A program made the position numbers and the translations under genes. This document shows, in pieces, positions 51,486-64,000 of a stretch of DNA of 64,000 nt. Below the pieces are notes generated by a model. The model searched no databases, was not told the DNA's origin, and saw only the letters and a program-made list of their open reading frames with translations. This DNA is from Perca fluviatilis (lineage: Eukaryota > Chordata > Actinopteri > Perciformes > Percidae). Positions within the stretch are counted from its first letter, which is position 1. Each line of letters starts with the position of its first letter. Where the stretch lies: assembly GCF_010015445.1 (NCBI RefSeq), contig NC_053122.1, forward strand, positions 37,697,013 to 37,761,012, read 5' to 3'.

Positions 51486-53644
51486 ACTTCAGCCCCCTCC
51501 TGCTGTGTGTGTTTGTTATTCCCTGGGAATTTGGGAGTCCGGGTGAGTCCTCTAACACAGCGTGGTCACTTCTCTCTCTCAGACCACACACACACACACA
51601 CACTTTATACACACAAAACCGTCCACATAGAAACGCGTGCATTCACAGAACTACTTAATCCCATTTCCCTAAGCAGTCCAATGCGCGACACTGAGAATCC
51701 CATCAATGTCACAGTTTGAATAACTGCAGTACAATCAACTGGCAGCTACTGAGCAGAAAGCCAATGAATCTGTCAACTCACTAGCCTAGTAAACGGAGAA
51801 AAAAAACAAAAAAAACGCCTCTTTGTTTTAGCGCCAGCACCCAAGGGCAGCCATCCGCCAGCAACAATAGCACTGCCATGTGGATGGAGAGCACACCCAT
51901 CACCTGAGAATCAAATCAAAACACACGCATTATCTTTCCCAGTAGCTGTAATCATTTGTGACAGAGCTGCAGTGGAACAACAGGAGGCATTTCACTTGAG
52001 ATTCTCTGGGAGAGGCTATTATCAGATGTTTTTTGTGTGCAAAACTACTACATATTTGAGGGCAAAGGGGGAGACACAAAATGGCCAGGAGGAAAGGGGA
52101 TGAAAAGATTTTATAGATGAAAATGGAGATAGCAAGAGGTGAGAATAACATGGGGTGAGAGACATTCAAAGGAGGTTTTTTTCTGTTCGTCTTTTCATTT
52201 TGTCTTGCCTCGGTCTATTTGCATAATTAGTAAGGAGGTTATTGCCAGGGGTGCTGGGCCTTGAAAGCTATTGGCCTGAAGGAATAATTAAGTCTCTCTC
52301 TTATCCCTGGCATCCTCAGAGTGCAGAAAGCCAGCGAGGGATCTAAGAGTGTGCACGGGCCAAAACGCAAGCTGATATGTTCTGAATGGGAATGATGTTG
52401 TCTTTTACGAAAGCCTAATGCATTATTTACATGGCACCCTTACGAAGAGAGAAAAAGACTTATAGCAAGCAACTGTAAAAGACACCCAACAGTTAATTTC
52501 ATTCAAAATTTGTTGATTAGGATAAACCCCTTGAGATGTATCATCTCGTTTTCGAGGGGGTCCCAAATCACCAACTTGATTTGAACTGATTCAGAAACCA
52601 TGGAAGAAGAAGATCTAAAATATTTTACATGACAAATTGGGGTTGAATTTTCCCTTAGGTGGTCAGGAAGAAAGAAAAAAAACACTCCAATGGGCTGATT
52701 AAGTGTTTAATAAGCAGGGAAATGTCTCATGTGTCTGTGATAGTTAGTGATTATATAGTGGGTATCTCTCCACAGGCCAACCTCGGAGGTTTCTTGCATC
52801 TGGTGTCCCGCCTTGTTAAGGTTAGGTGAAATATTAGAAGAAACAGACCACTGGAGCCAGCCCGACATCTTCATTTCCCTGCTTAGCCCTGCCAATTTGC
52901 AGTGTAGCAACACACAAAAGCCCACATGTCGGAGGATCAATAGGCAGCAGGTGTTGGTCATTAATTCCATGTGTATTTAATTGATGAGTCAGGGGCAGTG
53001 GCACCGCAAGTCCTAATCCTGTACGCACTGTGTGTCCATTTGTTGTCTGTGAGACGTGAAACACATCTAATGAGAACAACGCGTGAATGCACACAGGAGC
53101 AGCAGCCGACAGCAGCTCTGTTCTGTTCACAGTAATCATTTTCTCATTAATTATACCTCCATTCACTATTCATCACAATGTTCATGTTTAGGACTCGAAG
53201 CGTAGATAAACTGGCTGCTGGACGCCGAGTAACGCTAAACTCTCAGACAGAGATATATTAAGTTGTTTGAATCATGTGTGTTAACATGGACAGGAATATT
53301 GCGGTTATGAGGCTTATCCCGTTTTTGATCATATTCGGGATATGACGTTGACATGGCACACAGAGAAATAATGTTATTCATATCTCTGTGACAGCTGTCT
53401 GCTCTGAGCACATGAACCTCTCTCTCTCTCAAAATATTTTCATGATCTGGTCATATCATACGAGTACGCTAGCACACTCTCATACACATTAAATATTATA
53501 AGAACAGCTGATTTCTGGCGCAGTAAACCGCTTCAGCGGGCGGGCAGTTCTTGTGCATACAAGAAATATCATCCTGCCAGTGCCACTGGTCAGGGGGAAC
53601 ACACACTTTTTTTTTAGTCCTCAGACAATGAGGGGTTGGATGTC

Positions 53645-53803
53645 GGTGTTTGGTGTTTTAAGCCCCCAATGTCGTCTTCCAGGCAGCGCTGCCTGGAAGG
53701 CGCTAGGATTAGGCAATGGTTAAGGTTAGGGTTAGGTGCCTTGAAGTCGACAGGCGCAACGCTGCCTTGAAGTCGATGTTGGGGGCTTAAAACACCATCG
53801 AGC
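53645..53803. mobile_element. Short MITE with 9-bp target duplication
   Basis: Inverted core GGTGTTTTAAGCCCCCAA and TTGGGGGCTTAAAACACC, flanked by TTGGATGTC on both sides (53636-53644 and 53804-53812). Inside is a perfect 24-base palindrome whose half is CTTCCAGGCAGC. A 9-bp duplication suggests a Mutator-type element. Confidence 0.75.
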
Positions 53804-55964
53804 TTGGATGTCACTGAACACTATGACAGCACTGAGGGGAGCTCACTCAAGGTGAGCAGCGCCATGTTTTCACTGGAGATTTTTGAGGAACGTTAAGAAA
53901 AAAAATCAGCAGCAACTTTATTGCTTTCCAGGCGCGAAAGTGAGATTTCCAGCAACCTCGCCCAGGGCGGTATCGTCCATGTCGGCTACAACGACATTCG
54001 CGGTCGGAGCTCCGGAATATTCAATCACTGTCTGTACCTGCAATGTTATGTGCTTTTTATGCTTTTTTTTGTTTTTGCATCCTGTTTGGCACTTGGGGTT
54101 TAGAAAAGCCCTCTACAAATTATTAATTATTATCTTTTATTTTAAAACCCTTCCTGTTCTTGTTACGGTTGATGATCATGAACTGATCCAAATTTGGAAG
54201 ATCATTTCATTTTTACTAAGGTAAGATTGAGGGCAGAGGGACAAATACCAATGAATACTTTGCATTTAATCTATGGGATTTTTCTTTGCTTCCTTCCCGT
54301 TTTGTCCTGGTAAGTGTAGTCCTCCACGTTACCTCTCCAGCTTTCAGCTACTGCTGCTACTGTAGGTCTGTGTCCAGCTGGTGGCAATATGTTACCTCTA
54401 TCTGTTATAAAAGCACTGGACCTGTCTGCAGCTCATCTGGTCGCTAGGCCTGGAACAATTATGACATCATTGTCTAATCGTCCATTTATTTTACATAATC
54501 GCTGTTCCTTTTTTTAAACACAATGAATTAGCTACGGTCTTAAGGCCTATGACTGGTAATTGTTGATTTTGTTTAGATATGCCAAATTGTAATCATGTAA
54601 GTGATTTGTCGGACTATATATTTTTATTATTTCAATTGTATATACACGTTCATAGCAACAAAAATGACGAGGAGTTAGAATTTTTTTTTATGATAATAAA
54701 GAGGCATGGTTTACTTCATAGGCTATGTATTAGTGTTATTACATTATCTGGGTCACATGACAGGGATAGAACCAAAAGATATAACCTGGGATTCATTCAA
54801 TTCAATAAAAAAAAGTAATAAATACATATATACTGTATATATTTTAACTTTGACTGAAAGAGACGACTATATTGTTAATCGCAAATATTTCTGAGAAAAT
54901 TAATTGTACAGCAAAATTTGGAATTGTTGTAACAGTGATCTTGTTTACTGTTGAGCAGTCAATCTCCTCTATACAGTATCTGCCTGGTGCTTCCGCTCGC
55001 CACCCTGTACGCTCATTAGAAGCCCTCGCTGGTTGTTAAGCATGGATGAACTGTGGCAGCGTGCTGGAACTTCACCTATTAACAATTCCTCTGTCAGTCA
55101 CACTTTGTTTTCTGTTGAACTAACAACACAGTGTCAATGTCAACCAATTTGCATAAAAGGAAAACAGAGTTCACACGTTCACATTGTGTTGCATTGATTA
55201 ATGAGGCAGAGTTGGTAGGAGCCAATTTCAAAAACAGATTCAAAGTTCCAACTCTTCTTCTGCTTAATCAATTTACAATTAAGGTATTTTGTGTATGTTC
55301 TTAATAATAGAACATACATAATAATACTAATTCAGCAGAAGAGGTCCAAGTATTTTGCGTCCTTAATAACATCGATCATTTTGGTCTTTTTGAGAAATGC
55401 AAAGCAAAGACACAAAAGCAGAGGACAAAGGTTCAAAGACAGTTTGGGCATTTTGTACTAGCTTGAACTGAACACAGTTACACCATCTGGTGCACACAGA
55501 AGCCTTTCCTTAAAATAAGGCAACTTCACCACCCGTCCATCAATCATTCAAGTGCTACACACGCGCAATCCTGTACAGACGCGTGCAAAGCTCTCACACA
55601 AAGATACAAATATGCTTCCTAATCTCTTTCACCTAGTCCAACACTCACTCACTTGTTGTCACTGGTTTAAGCAATGACAGACCAGGTCACCGACAGAGAG
55701 GCTGACAAGCATGCAGACTAACACGGATAAACAAACCCTTTCGAAAACACACACAAAACAAGCTCCTCGAATCAATCACTAGCTGAGCGTCTGCAGTAAC
55801 ACATTTTCCAGGGGCCATTTTTCCATCTCCGTCTCTCTCCCTGACATTTTCCGAGACATTAAAAGCCACCGAGTCTTGACAGGAACTGAGACCAGATGAC
55901 AGAGTTGTGTTCTGTGTTGACAAAACCTGACAGGTAGGACCATAGAATCTACCAGGAAAACGCA

Positions 55965-55967
<3 letters not shown>

Positions 55968-56057
<90 letters not shown>
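55968..56057. repeat. (CA)n microsatellite
   Basis: About 90 bp of CA with one AA interruption and a terminal CG. Confidence 0.95.
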
Positions 56058-56329
56058 TAACAGAACGGAGATGTAAATGCTGCACTCAAAAGTCTGCCAC
56101 GTAGTACCATTCTTGTAGGGTATGTGTAATTGATTAGAAGATTCATCCCATACAGAGCCTTATACGATCAAGCTGTCAAGAAAAAAAAAAAAAACAACCC
56201 TCTCTTTCCTGAATTTGAACTTCTGCCATCAGCGAGAAGATCCCATGTGCCGAGATGTAAAAACAAACAGACTTAAGTTATCGTTTATCAAGCTGCTGAA
56301 CTCCAATAGTAAATCTTAGCACGAGTGCA

Positions 56330-56595
56330 GTAAATACACCAGCACTTCTTGCACTTTGCACTTTAATTATTACAGTCACTTCTAAGAGGTCTTATAGTCT
56401 GTACAGTCATATGTGTCTTCCTTCATGTCCTAAGATGCTTCGTTGATGATCTTATATTTATCTTTTAATTTTTTATGTTGATTTTGGAATGGTTTTTCTG
56501 TTAAATGTTTGTGTTGTGAAGCAACAGATTGTAGCACTATGCCCAAGACAAATTTCCCCTCGGGGACAATAAAGTGTATTCTATTCTATAGAATA
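56330..56595 (+). mobile_element. LINE-type 3' tail C
   Basis: CACTTCTTGCACTTTGCACT near the start and AAATTTCCCCTCGGGGACAA followed by TAAAGTGTATTCTATTCTAT at the end, a typical fish LINE 3' terminus. It lies about 140 bp beyond the donor of the exon at 56734. Confidence 0.7.
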
Positions 56596-56733
56596 CTCAG
56601 CACCAATACCAGTCTTGGCGTAGCAACATAGCATGGTTTCAGACTGAGATCGATCTGAAAATTCACATAAATCTCCATCCATAAAATCAGCAGTTAGAGG
56701 AGTACCACAAACCAAAAGACATGCCAATCTCAC

Positions 56734-56887
56734 CTATTGTGCGTGGCATCATGCCCTGTCGTGGTATCAAGTTGTCATCAAGGCCCTCCAGGCCACCGTA
56801 CAAAGAGTGGGAGATCCGGCGCTCGTGGTCATCCAAGGAGGCGTTCATGGTCTGCTGGCTGCCCCCCAACGGGCTCCCTGGGCTCCC
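56734..56887 (-). CDS. pard3: pard3 exon: linker after PDZ3
   Basis: 154 nt, phase 0 to 1, acceptor TTCAG and donor ATAG|GTGAGA. It begins GSPGSPLGGSQQTMNASLDD and contains DDHERRISHSLYGGLEGLDD, matching the linker that follows PDZ3 in vertebrate PARD3 (mammals have the same LDDRERRISHSLYSG core). The early part is Gly/Ser/Pro-rich and differs from mammals, as expected for a disordered linker. The last third (LIPRQGMMPRTIG) replaces the mammalian SPSRNAALSRIMG. The single G left at the 3' end joins GA of the next exon to give Gly-Asn-Tyr-Gln. Confidence 0.96.
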
Positions 56888-57456
56888 CTGAATGAGGGAG
56901 GGAGGTGATTTTAGAATAAGGATAGGATTTACTCAATCTTGGTTCTTCCATAGTCAAGTAAATATAAAGATGATCCCTTCTTTGGCTGTGTACTGTATGG
57001 TTTATTCTCTCTGATTATGCTCATAAAACAGACTTTATATACTGTTCTGGAAACAGCAACAGTTAGCAAAAGCTAACTTTTATCACATCCCGTTCGAAAA
57101 GTTGATTTGTGAAGCCCTTTGAGAAGCATTTGGGTTAATGAATGAATGTGCTGTGCCTTTTTTTTACAGTTAGAACTAAATGTGATCTATACACAATCAT
57201 GTTAGCCATTTGTTAAACAATACTGGATTCACGCTAATGCTAGCAGTGTGGTAACCATGATAAATGAGCATGGATTTCCAATAGGCTGTTAAGCCACAGG
57301 CTGTTAGCGAGCTAGCACTCCCCCGCCGCAGGGGATGGTTAGCTTGCTAGCATCTTGACATTTCCCTCAGGAGCCATGATGACACTCGCTTGTTTGCTGG
57401 ACAAATAGACCATTTGCTGGCCCTGTCACCCATAAACGCACATCCACTGCCTGGGA

Positions 57457-57458
<2 letters not shown>

Positions 57459-57536
<78 letters not shown>
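57459..57536. repeat. (GT)n microsatellite
   Basis: 78 bp of uninterrupted GT. Confidence 0.96.
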
Positions 57537-57537
<1 letters not shown>

Positions 57538-58495
57538 TTGGCCCTCATCCATTGGTTAGTTAACTGTATTGATTTGCTACAGTCTCTGCATTTATGATGA
57601 CAGCTCTTGCCAAAAGGATAACCATCATCGGTGGCATCGCATAACGAGCGATAACACTGGAGTCAATGCTGGAGCCAAATCACCCCGATCGATGACTGTA
57701 ACTAGGCGACACTTGGATTCCATTGGCAGAAGCTCTTCGGCCAATGATCCTTACAGCTCACTACATTGTTGAGGTGCTGTAATAACCACCGCCCAATGGA
57801 CTTTGATGTAAACAAACAAGTCCAGTTTACAGGAGAATACTTGTGTGGATTCATTAGGAGGCTAGCAGAAGCGTGAGGTGTAGTGAATTTCAGATTAGTC
57901 AGCCGCTTTTTTTAACATATCCACACTGAATATATTTGAACTTCCTGACCAACCACGAATTAGATTCCCTCAGTGGTAGTCCAATAAAAAATGTACTCAA
58001 GGATCAAATTGTTGATGGTGCTGCATTTACAGCATTTAAATGTTGCCTGCTGTGGAGACAATTTTAACTTATATATTTTTGGGTATATGAATATATAACT
58101 ACATATTATTTACAAGATCGACCATACTGTAGGACCGAGGATTGTGGATTGTAGGGATGTTAGTGTACTGTTTATTTAAAGTAGTTTTTATATTAAGATT
58201 AAAATAAATAGGTATTTCACCAGAATCATATATCTGAAAGTGTTGACAGTTCACTGACACAGCAAATAGACCATGTAAGGAAAACATATTTTTCCTAATG
58301 TCTCAGGGAAATGGGTTTGAGCCGGGGGAATATAGATGCATAAACTCAGATGATCATATGTTTTGGATGTGAAACTTTGCTCGGTAAGGTAACTATAGCT
58401 TAAAAATAAATATTGACATAACTGTACCTACTGCAAATGTAGTGGAGTACAAGTATAAGGTAGCATAACATTGAATACTCCAGTAAGGTACAAGT

Positions 58496-59022
58496 TAGGG
58501 GTGAGAAAAAAATTGGATGCATCATGATTTTTTCGATTATTTTACCTCTGCGTCGAGGCATAAACCTCTATGTTTATGTGCGCCTGCTCTACCCACTGAC
58601 CCAACCCGGCCACGGAATCGATTTTTTAAAATTTCTTACCAATGATTCACCTAAATATTTTCTGTTTATAAAGGTACCGCCGACGGCAACTAAATCATAT
58701 CTGTTTCCAGCAAAACAGACCGGAAGCAGAAAATGCAGAAAATCCATGTTATGTTCTTCTTTAAAAATGAAATTAATGTCAGACTGACTGACTGACATGT
58801 GATGTGCATTCTTCTTAGAAAACAATCAGTTATTAGAAATGTCTCATGATATATTGTATTATTCAACCTTTGTTTTTGTTAAAGAAGGGAAAGAAAATAG
58901 AAAAACTATCCAATCCCAATACTTCTAGAATCGCAATAAATGAAAATCGCGATACAAATCCAATCGGCGGCCATGTATCGTGAAAGAATCAATCAGGACA
59001 AAGGCATACCGTCCAATCCCTA
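58496..59022. mobile_element. hAT-like MITE, 527 bp, inside another MITE
   Basis: Starts TAGGGGTGAGAAAAAA and ends CCGTCCAATCCCTA. Flanks GTACAAGT and ATACAAGC agree at 6 of 8. The sequences on both sides (GTGGAGTACAAGTATAAGG and TTAAGTAAATGTACTTAG) look like two parts of an older element split by it. Confidence 0.75.
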
Positions 59023-60149
59023 ATACAAGCAACTCAAAATGTTTCTTAAGTGCTTAAGTAAATGTACTTAGTTACCTGCCCTTGAGCAAGGCACCAACTG
59101 CTCCAGCAGAAAACAGTACAGATTCTAGCATACTTAAATGCGACCAACGCTATAAAGGGGTTAGTCAAAGGTTTAACACCAACTTCTGATCAGACCAACG
59201 TCTTAGGTATGACTAAAATCTGACCATTTACCGGACAAAGAAAATGGCACGATTCACAGCTAACAGAACCAATCAGACCTTCACACGGAGGCAACAAATC
59301 TTCCAGCCTCGCCATACTGGTGCTGTGACTGCTGGCGTGCGGCTGCTCTTGACTCTCAATGAGATGGTTAATGAATTAGCCGGCTGAAGGGGTCGAGGTG
59401 AAATGCCTCAGTGATCGCCGAGGGGATTCGCCATACTGAGGGCGCATCGACAAATCACACTGCAGCCCATCGCATATTCAGGATGATAATTGAGCTCCGG
59501 GAAGGTCTCGATCCCATCGGGTGCCGACGGTGATGAGGAAGTCAGCTGCTCTGGGTTCACTGTTTCTATGGGGATGGAGGAAGGAATGGGGGCAATAGGG
59601 CTTGTGATTTTATGCAAAGGCAAACATTTGAGATTGATTTGAGATTGGCTGTCAAGGGATGGAGACATGGAGAGGAAAGTAAATTCAGGATTATTTGCCA
59701 TATGTCAGTAGGGTATGACAATATGTCAAATTAAGCAACAGCTTTCATCTCATAGTAACTAGGTATTATTTTAACTGATATCTGATGGACAGCTGGTTAT
59801 GAGGTATAAAGAATATATAGTGGCACTATAGGGACTTTCTAAATCAGCTCAGAGCAGTCTCTTTGAGGATGAGTGTATTGAATTGTTGTTTTCCTCCTCA
59901 GTGTCTTGGACACTATTTCTTATAAATAGCCAGACACTTGGCGAGCCTCAGGCCATGCCTCCGGCTCTGCGTGTAAGCAGAGATTGACGAGACTCCAAGC
60001 GCTCTAATTTTATTCATCCACCATGCTGTCTGTTAAGGTATCTGGTTGCAAACGAACAGACAGAAATATCCTTGTGAATACATGCATAAGCAGGATGTAC
60101 AAAAGCACAAACTACACACTCATATGTGTGCAGACAAAGACGTGTGCAT

Positions 60150-60150
<1 letters not shown>

Positions 60151-60198
<48 letters not shown>
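60151..60198. repeat. (CA)n microsatellite
   Basis: 48 bp of CA. Confidence 0.95.
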
Positions 60199-60202
<4 letters not shown>

Positions 60203-60900
60203 CACAAAACACACCTCCAGGCTTAGCCTCTGCTTTCAATTACCAGACGGGCCAAGGGGAAATCAAAACTTTGACACACCAAGTTGGAAAAGGAGAGCGG
60301 GGAAGCCAGGCAGTGCCAGAGGCGTACACATGCACACAGTAGTGCGCGCCCATACAGACACACAGCAATGGTGCACAGACTCAGCCTCTGCTTTCAAGCA
60401 GGCGACAGGCCAAGATGTACAGAGAATGTAAAAACATGACATTGAGGGGAGGAAAAAAAAAATAAGTTGTGTAGCTCAGTTCGCAGCCATGTTTTTTTCT
60501 TCTTTTCTCCAGCTGCCTACAGGGAGGTGAGCGTGCGTAGGAGGGGTTGGTGAACTTCTATGACCTGAATACTTAGGTTTATTTCATGAAACGACTCATT
60601 TCTGCTCATGAGGGTATTTCCCAACGGTTTGCTTTGGGTGTAATTGTACATTTATCACAGAAAGGGTCCTATTGAAGTGGTGCCTGATGACTCCATGTTC
60701 ACAAAAGTGTCTTTATTTAGGACAGCCATGTCAGATGAATTCCATTTTTATTTTTACAGGAAACACACACAAACTATAATTACAACCACTTTGATCTTAA
60801 ATAGGATCACAAACATCCCTAGTCCGTATCATTGGATCACAGTTATTAAATTAAATATGTGGCATCCGTGATGGCAATATTAAAATAGAATAGGCGGGAT

Positions 60901-61051
60901 CAGGGGCGTAGGACAAAATTCTGGGCCCTGTAGAAAGGCATTTTCTATGGGCCCCTCCCCACACATCCACAGCTATTCATTCTAGCATCTTTTTGGGCCC
61001 TCCTTACACAAGGGCACTCAGTCCCCTTTTCCCCCCAGTCCAACGCCCTTG
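60901..61051. mobile_element. hAT-like MITE, 151 bp
   Basis: Starts CAGGGGCGTAGGAC and ends GTCCAACGCCCTTG. Flanks GGCGGGAT and GTCAGGAT agree at 6 of 8. Interior has several GGGCCC words. Confidence 0.7.
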
Positions 61052-62097
61052 GTCAGGATATAATAGCGACAATGTGTTTCAAAATGTCCATTTAATTTAT
61101 CTCAAACTCTCACGTCTTCAAGACTAAAAAGAAAGAAAAGTTCTTGGCCAAACTGCAATGTGGAACACTGGTTTAAATCCCAGATCAGCTGGTAAAGACA
61201 AATCTGAGCCCCCTCCCCTTTACTCAATAACAAATGTTAGCATGTCCCTGTGACACAATGTCAGCGAGCACTTTGTACTATGGATTCTTCAAGACAAGTC
61301 ATAAATTCAAGAATGTGATCATATCAATTTTACATTGTATCGGCAGTCCAGAATGTTCTTACACCAGAATAAAAAAAAGACTCATGATTTGAAATGTGAA
61401 GCTGCACTTCAGCTTTATGACTTAAGACTTTAGTGAAATTGTTATACTTAAAATAAAAAAATATGGCCCAATTTGATTCTTTCTTTTTCAGTCTTGACTG
61501 TCTCTCATTTGGACTCTGTCTTGACTTGGACTCATATCTCTTTGGACTTGGTCTTGACTCGGTCTCGACTAGTCCTGGTCTTGGACTTGACTACAGCCAT
61601 GACTGGCCTCGTTCAAAATAAGACCATTTTTAGTGGTTAGTGGTTTAAACCATCATAATGCAATATAATTCAATTTGATGTAGGTGCTGATGTTTTACTT
61701 TTGCTTGGGGTCAGAACTGTAATGGTCTTAATATGTTTGTTTTCACTTCTAAGTGGTTCACATATACATACTGTATATACATAATGGTTAAACTGGGGAG
61801 TTGTGTAAAACCTGTGTGGCCACTTGTTGGACTCCTTTTGTAAAATGTATCTAATGATGCTGCTGCACCTCCAGGTCTCAGCAAAGACAGCTGGAAGTAA
61901 AATGCTATCATTATACATTACCAAAACTATGAGAAATGCCTATAAGGTCTATCTAGATGCCTTTGTTATATATAGCCCATGTGATCTTATGATCATGCAG
62001 ACTGCAACTATGACATTATTCAGGTTAGGTGATCTGAAAAATCAGTTGAAATGGCAATTTCCTTTCAGAGTACTGTATTGATCTGACTACTTTTAAA

Positions 62098-62595
62098 ATC
62101 CGGGGCTTTAAAATCATTTTTGAGATAACCAGCCAACATGGCTAGTAGATTTTTAAAGTTACCAGCTAGATTTTCCACTAGCCAATTTTTTTTTTCTTTC
62201 TCCTAACTAGCTTTACTAATTAATTTCAGCTTGTCTGTTTTTTTCTGTGCCGTTTCGTTCGGCTTCTCCATTTCAGCGTAGCTGCTAATCAATACCACAC
62301 ACGCTAGGCACGTAGCCAACGGTTTTTGACACGTCACAACATAGTGTTAATGGATAATGGAAATGTAGGATTAGTACTACAAGCAGTGTTGCCAGATAAA
62401 CAGTACGTTTCCAAGCCAAACATACACAAAACTGCCCCAAATTTCTTGGCGGAAAAGAGACCAGTCTGGCAACAAATGCAGTGTTATTTGCATCAATCAC
62501 CAGGCAAATTGTCTAGTAACTTTACAATGTTACCTGCCAAAGTGAAGCTTTACCCACATTTGGCAGGTTGGCGGGTGTCAATTTAAAGCCTTGCT
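62098..62595. repeat. Dispersed repeat (GCTTTAAA ends)
   Basis: Left CCGGGGCTTTAAAATC and right CAATTTAAAGCCTTG are loosely inverted. Contains CCAGCCAACATGGCTAGTAG and the matching CATTTGGCAGGTTGGCGGGT. Likely a non-autonomous DNA element. It ends about 155 bp from the donor of the PDZ3 exon. Confidence 0.55.
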
Positions 62596-62734
62596 GATAT
62601 CTATCTACATGGCTATCGCCGACTTGATCCTACTCAGACATACTGTATATCCAAAATGTCCCTACTCTTCTGAGAACAGTTAAAATGGCAAGAATTCACA
62701 GCCACACACCCGTCTCAATCCAATCCGTCTTTCA

Positions 62735-64000
<1,266 letters not shown>

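Overview
This window is vertebrate genomic DNA, almost certainly from a ray-finned (teleost) fish. The evidence is compact coding exons with GT-AG borders spread over large introns, long (CA)n/(GT)n arrays, and many short DNA transposons (hAT-, piggyBac-, PIF/Harbinger- and Tc1-like) plus LINE/SINE fragments of the kinds that fill fish introns. Bacterial operons, CRISPR arrays and viral genomes are absent.

The only host gene I can support is pard3 (par-3 family cell polarity regulator), on the minus strand. Eight internal coding exons, read from high to low coordinates, carry one continuous reading frame of 1310 nt (436 complete codons plus 2 nt). In gene order they are: the second half of PDZ3 (62750-62920), a linker exon (56734-56887), an acidic/serine-rich exon (45049-45235), the aPKC-binding and phosphorylation exon (42997-43148), a 45-nt micro-exon (41692-41736), a long conserved exon (30063-30293), a lysine-rich exon (27958-28198), and the first part of the charged region that leads to the coiled coil (11079-11207). 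Phases match at all seven junctions. The 5' exons (N-terminal domain, PDZ1, PDZ2, first half of PDZ3) lie beyond 64000 and the 3' exons lie before position 1. The protein is the scaffold of the PAR3-PAR6-aPKC polarity complex.

Everything else is intron. 1-11.1 kb: a PIF/Harbinger remnant inside an older element, a 448-bp hAT-like element, a SINE and a piggyBac-like MITE. 11.2-28 kb: a three-level transposon nest, a same-family hAT nest, a RTE-like fragment inside a piggyBac-like MITE, a 58-bp minisatellite split by a hAT element, and a cluster of microsatellites. 28-42 kb: LINE tails, a 139-bp-arm inverted-repeat MITE close to an exon, a MITE-in-MITE, a Harbinger fragment, and a second minisatellite copy. 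42-57 kb: a mariner-like MITE, a split SINE, a dead Tc1 transposon that hit the exact centre of a palindrome and was itself hit by another element, and hAT-like MITEs. 57-64 kb: more hAT-like MITEs and simple repeats.

I did not find a new biological system. What stands out is the number of transposons whose borders and target-site duplications can be read directly, often nested so that relative ages follow. A few also sit close enough to pard3 splice sites to matter for RNA processing. Family names for repeats come from terminal sequences and duplication lengths, not from a database search.
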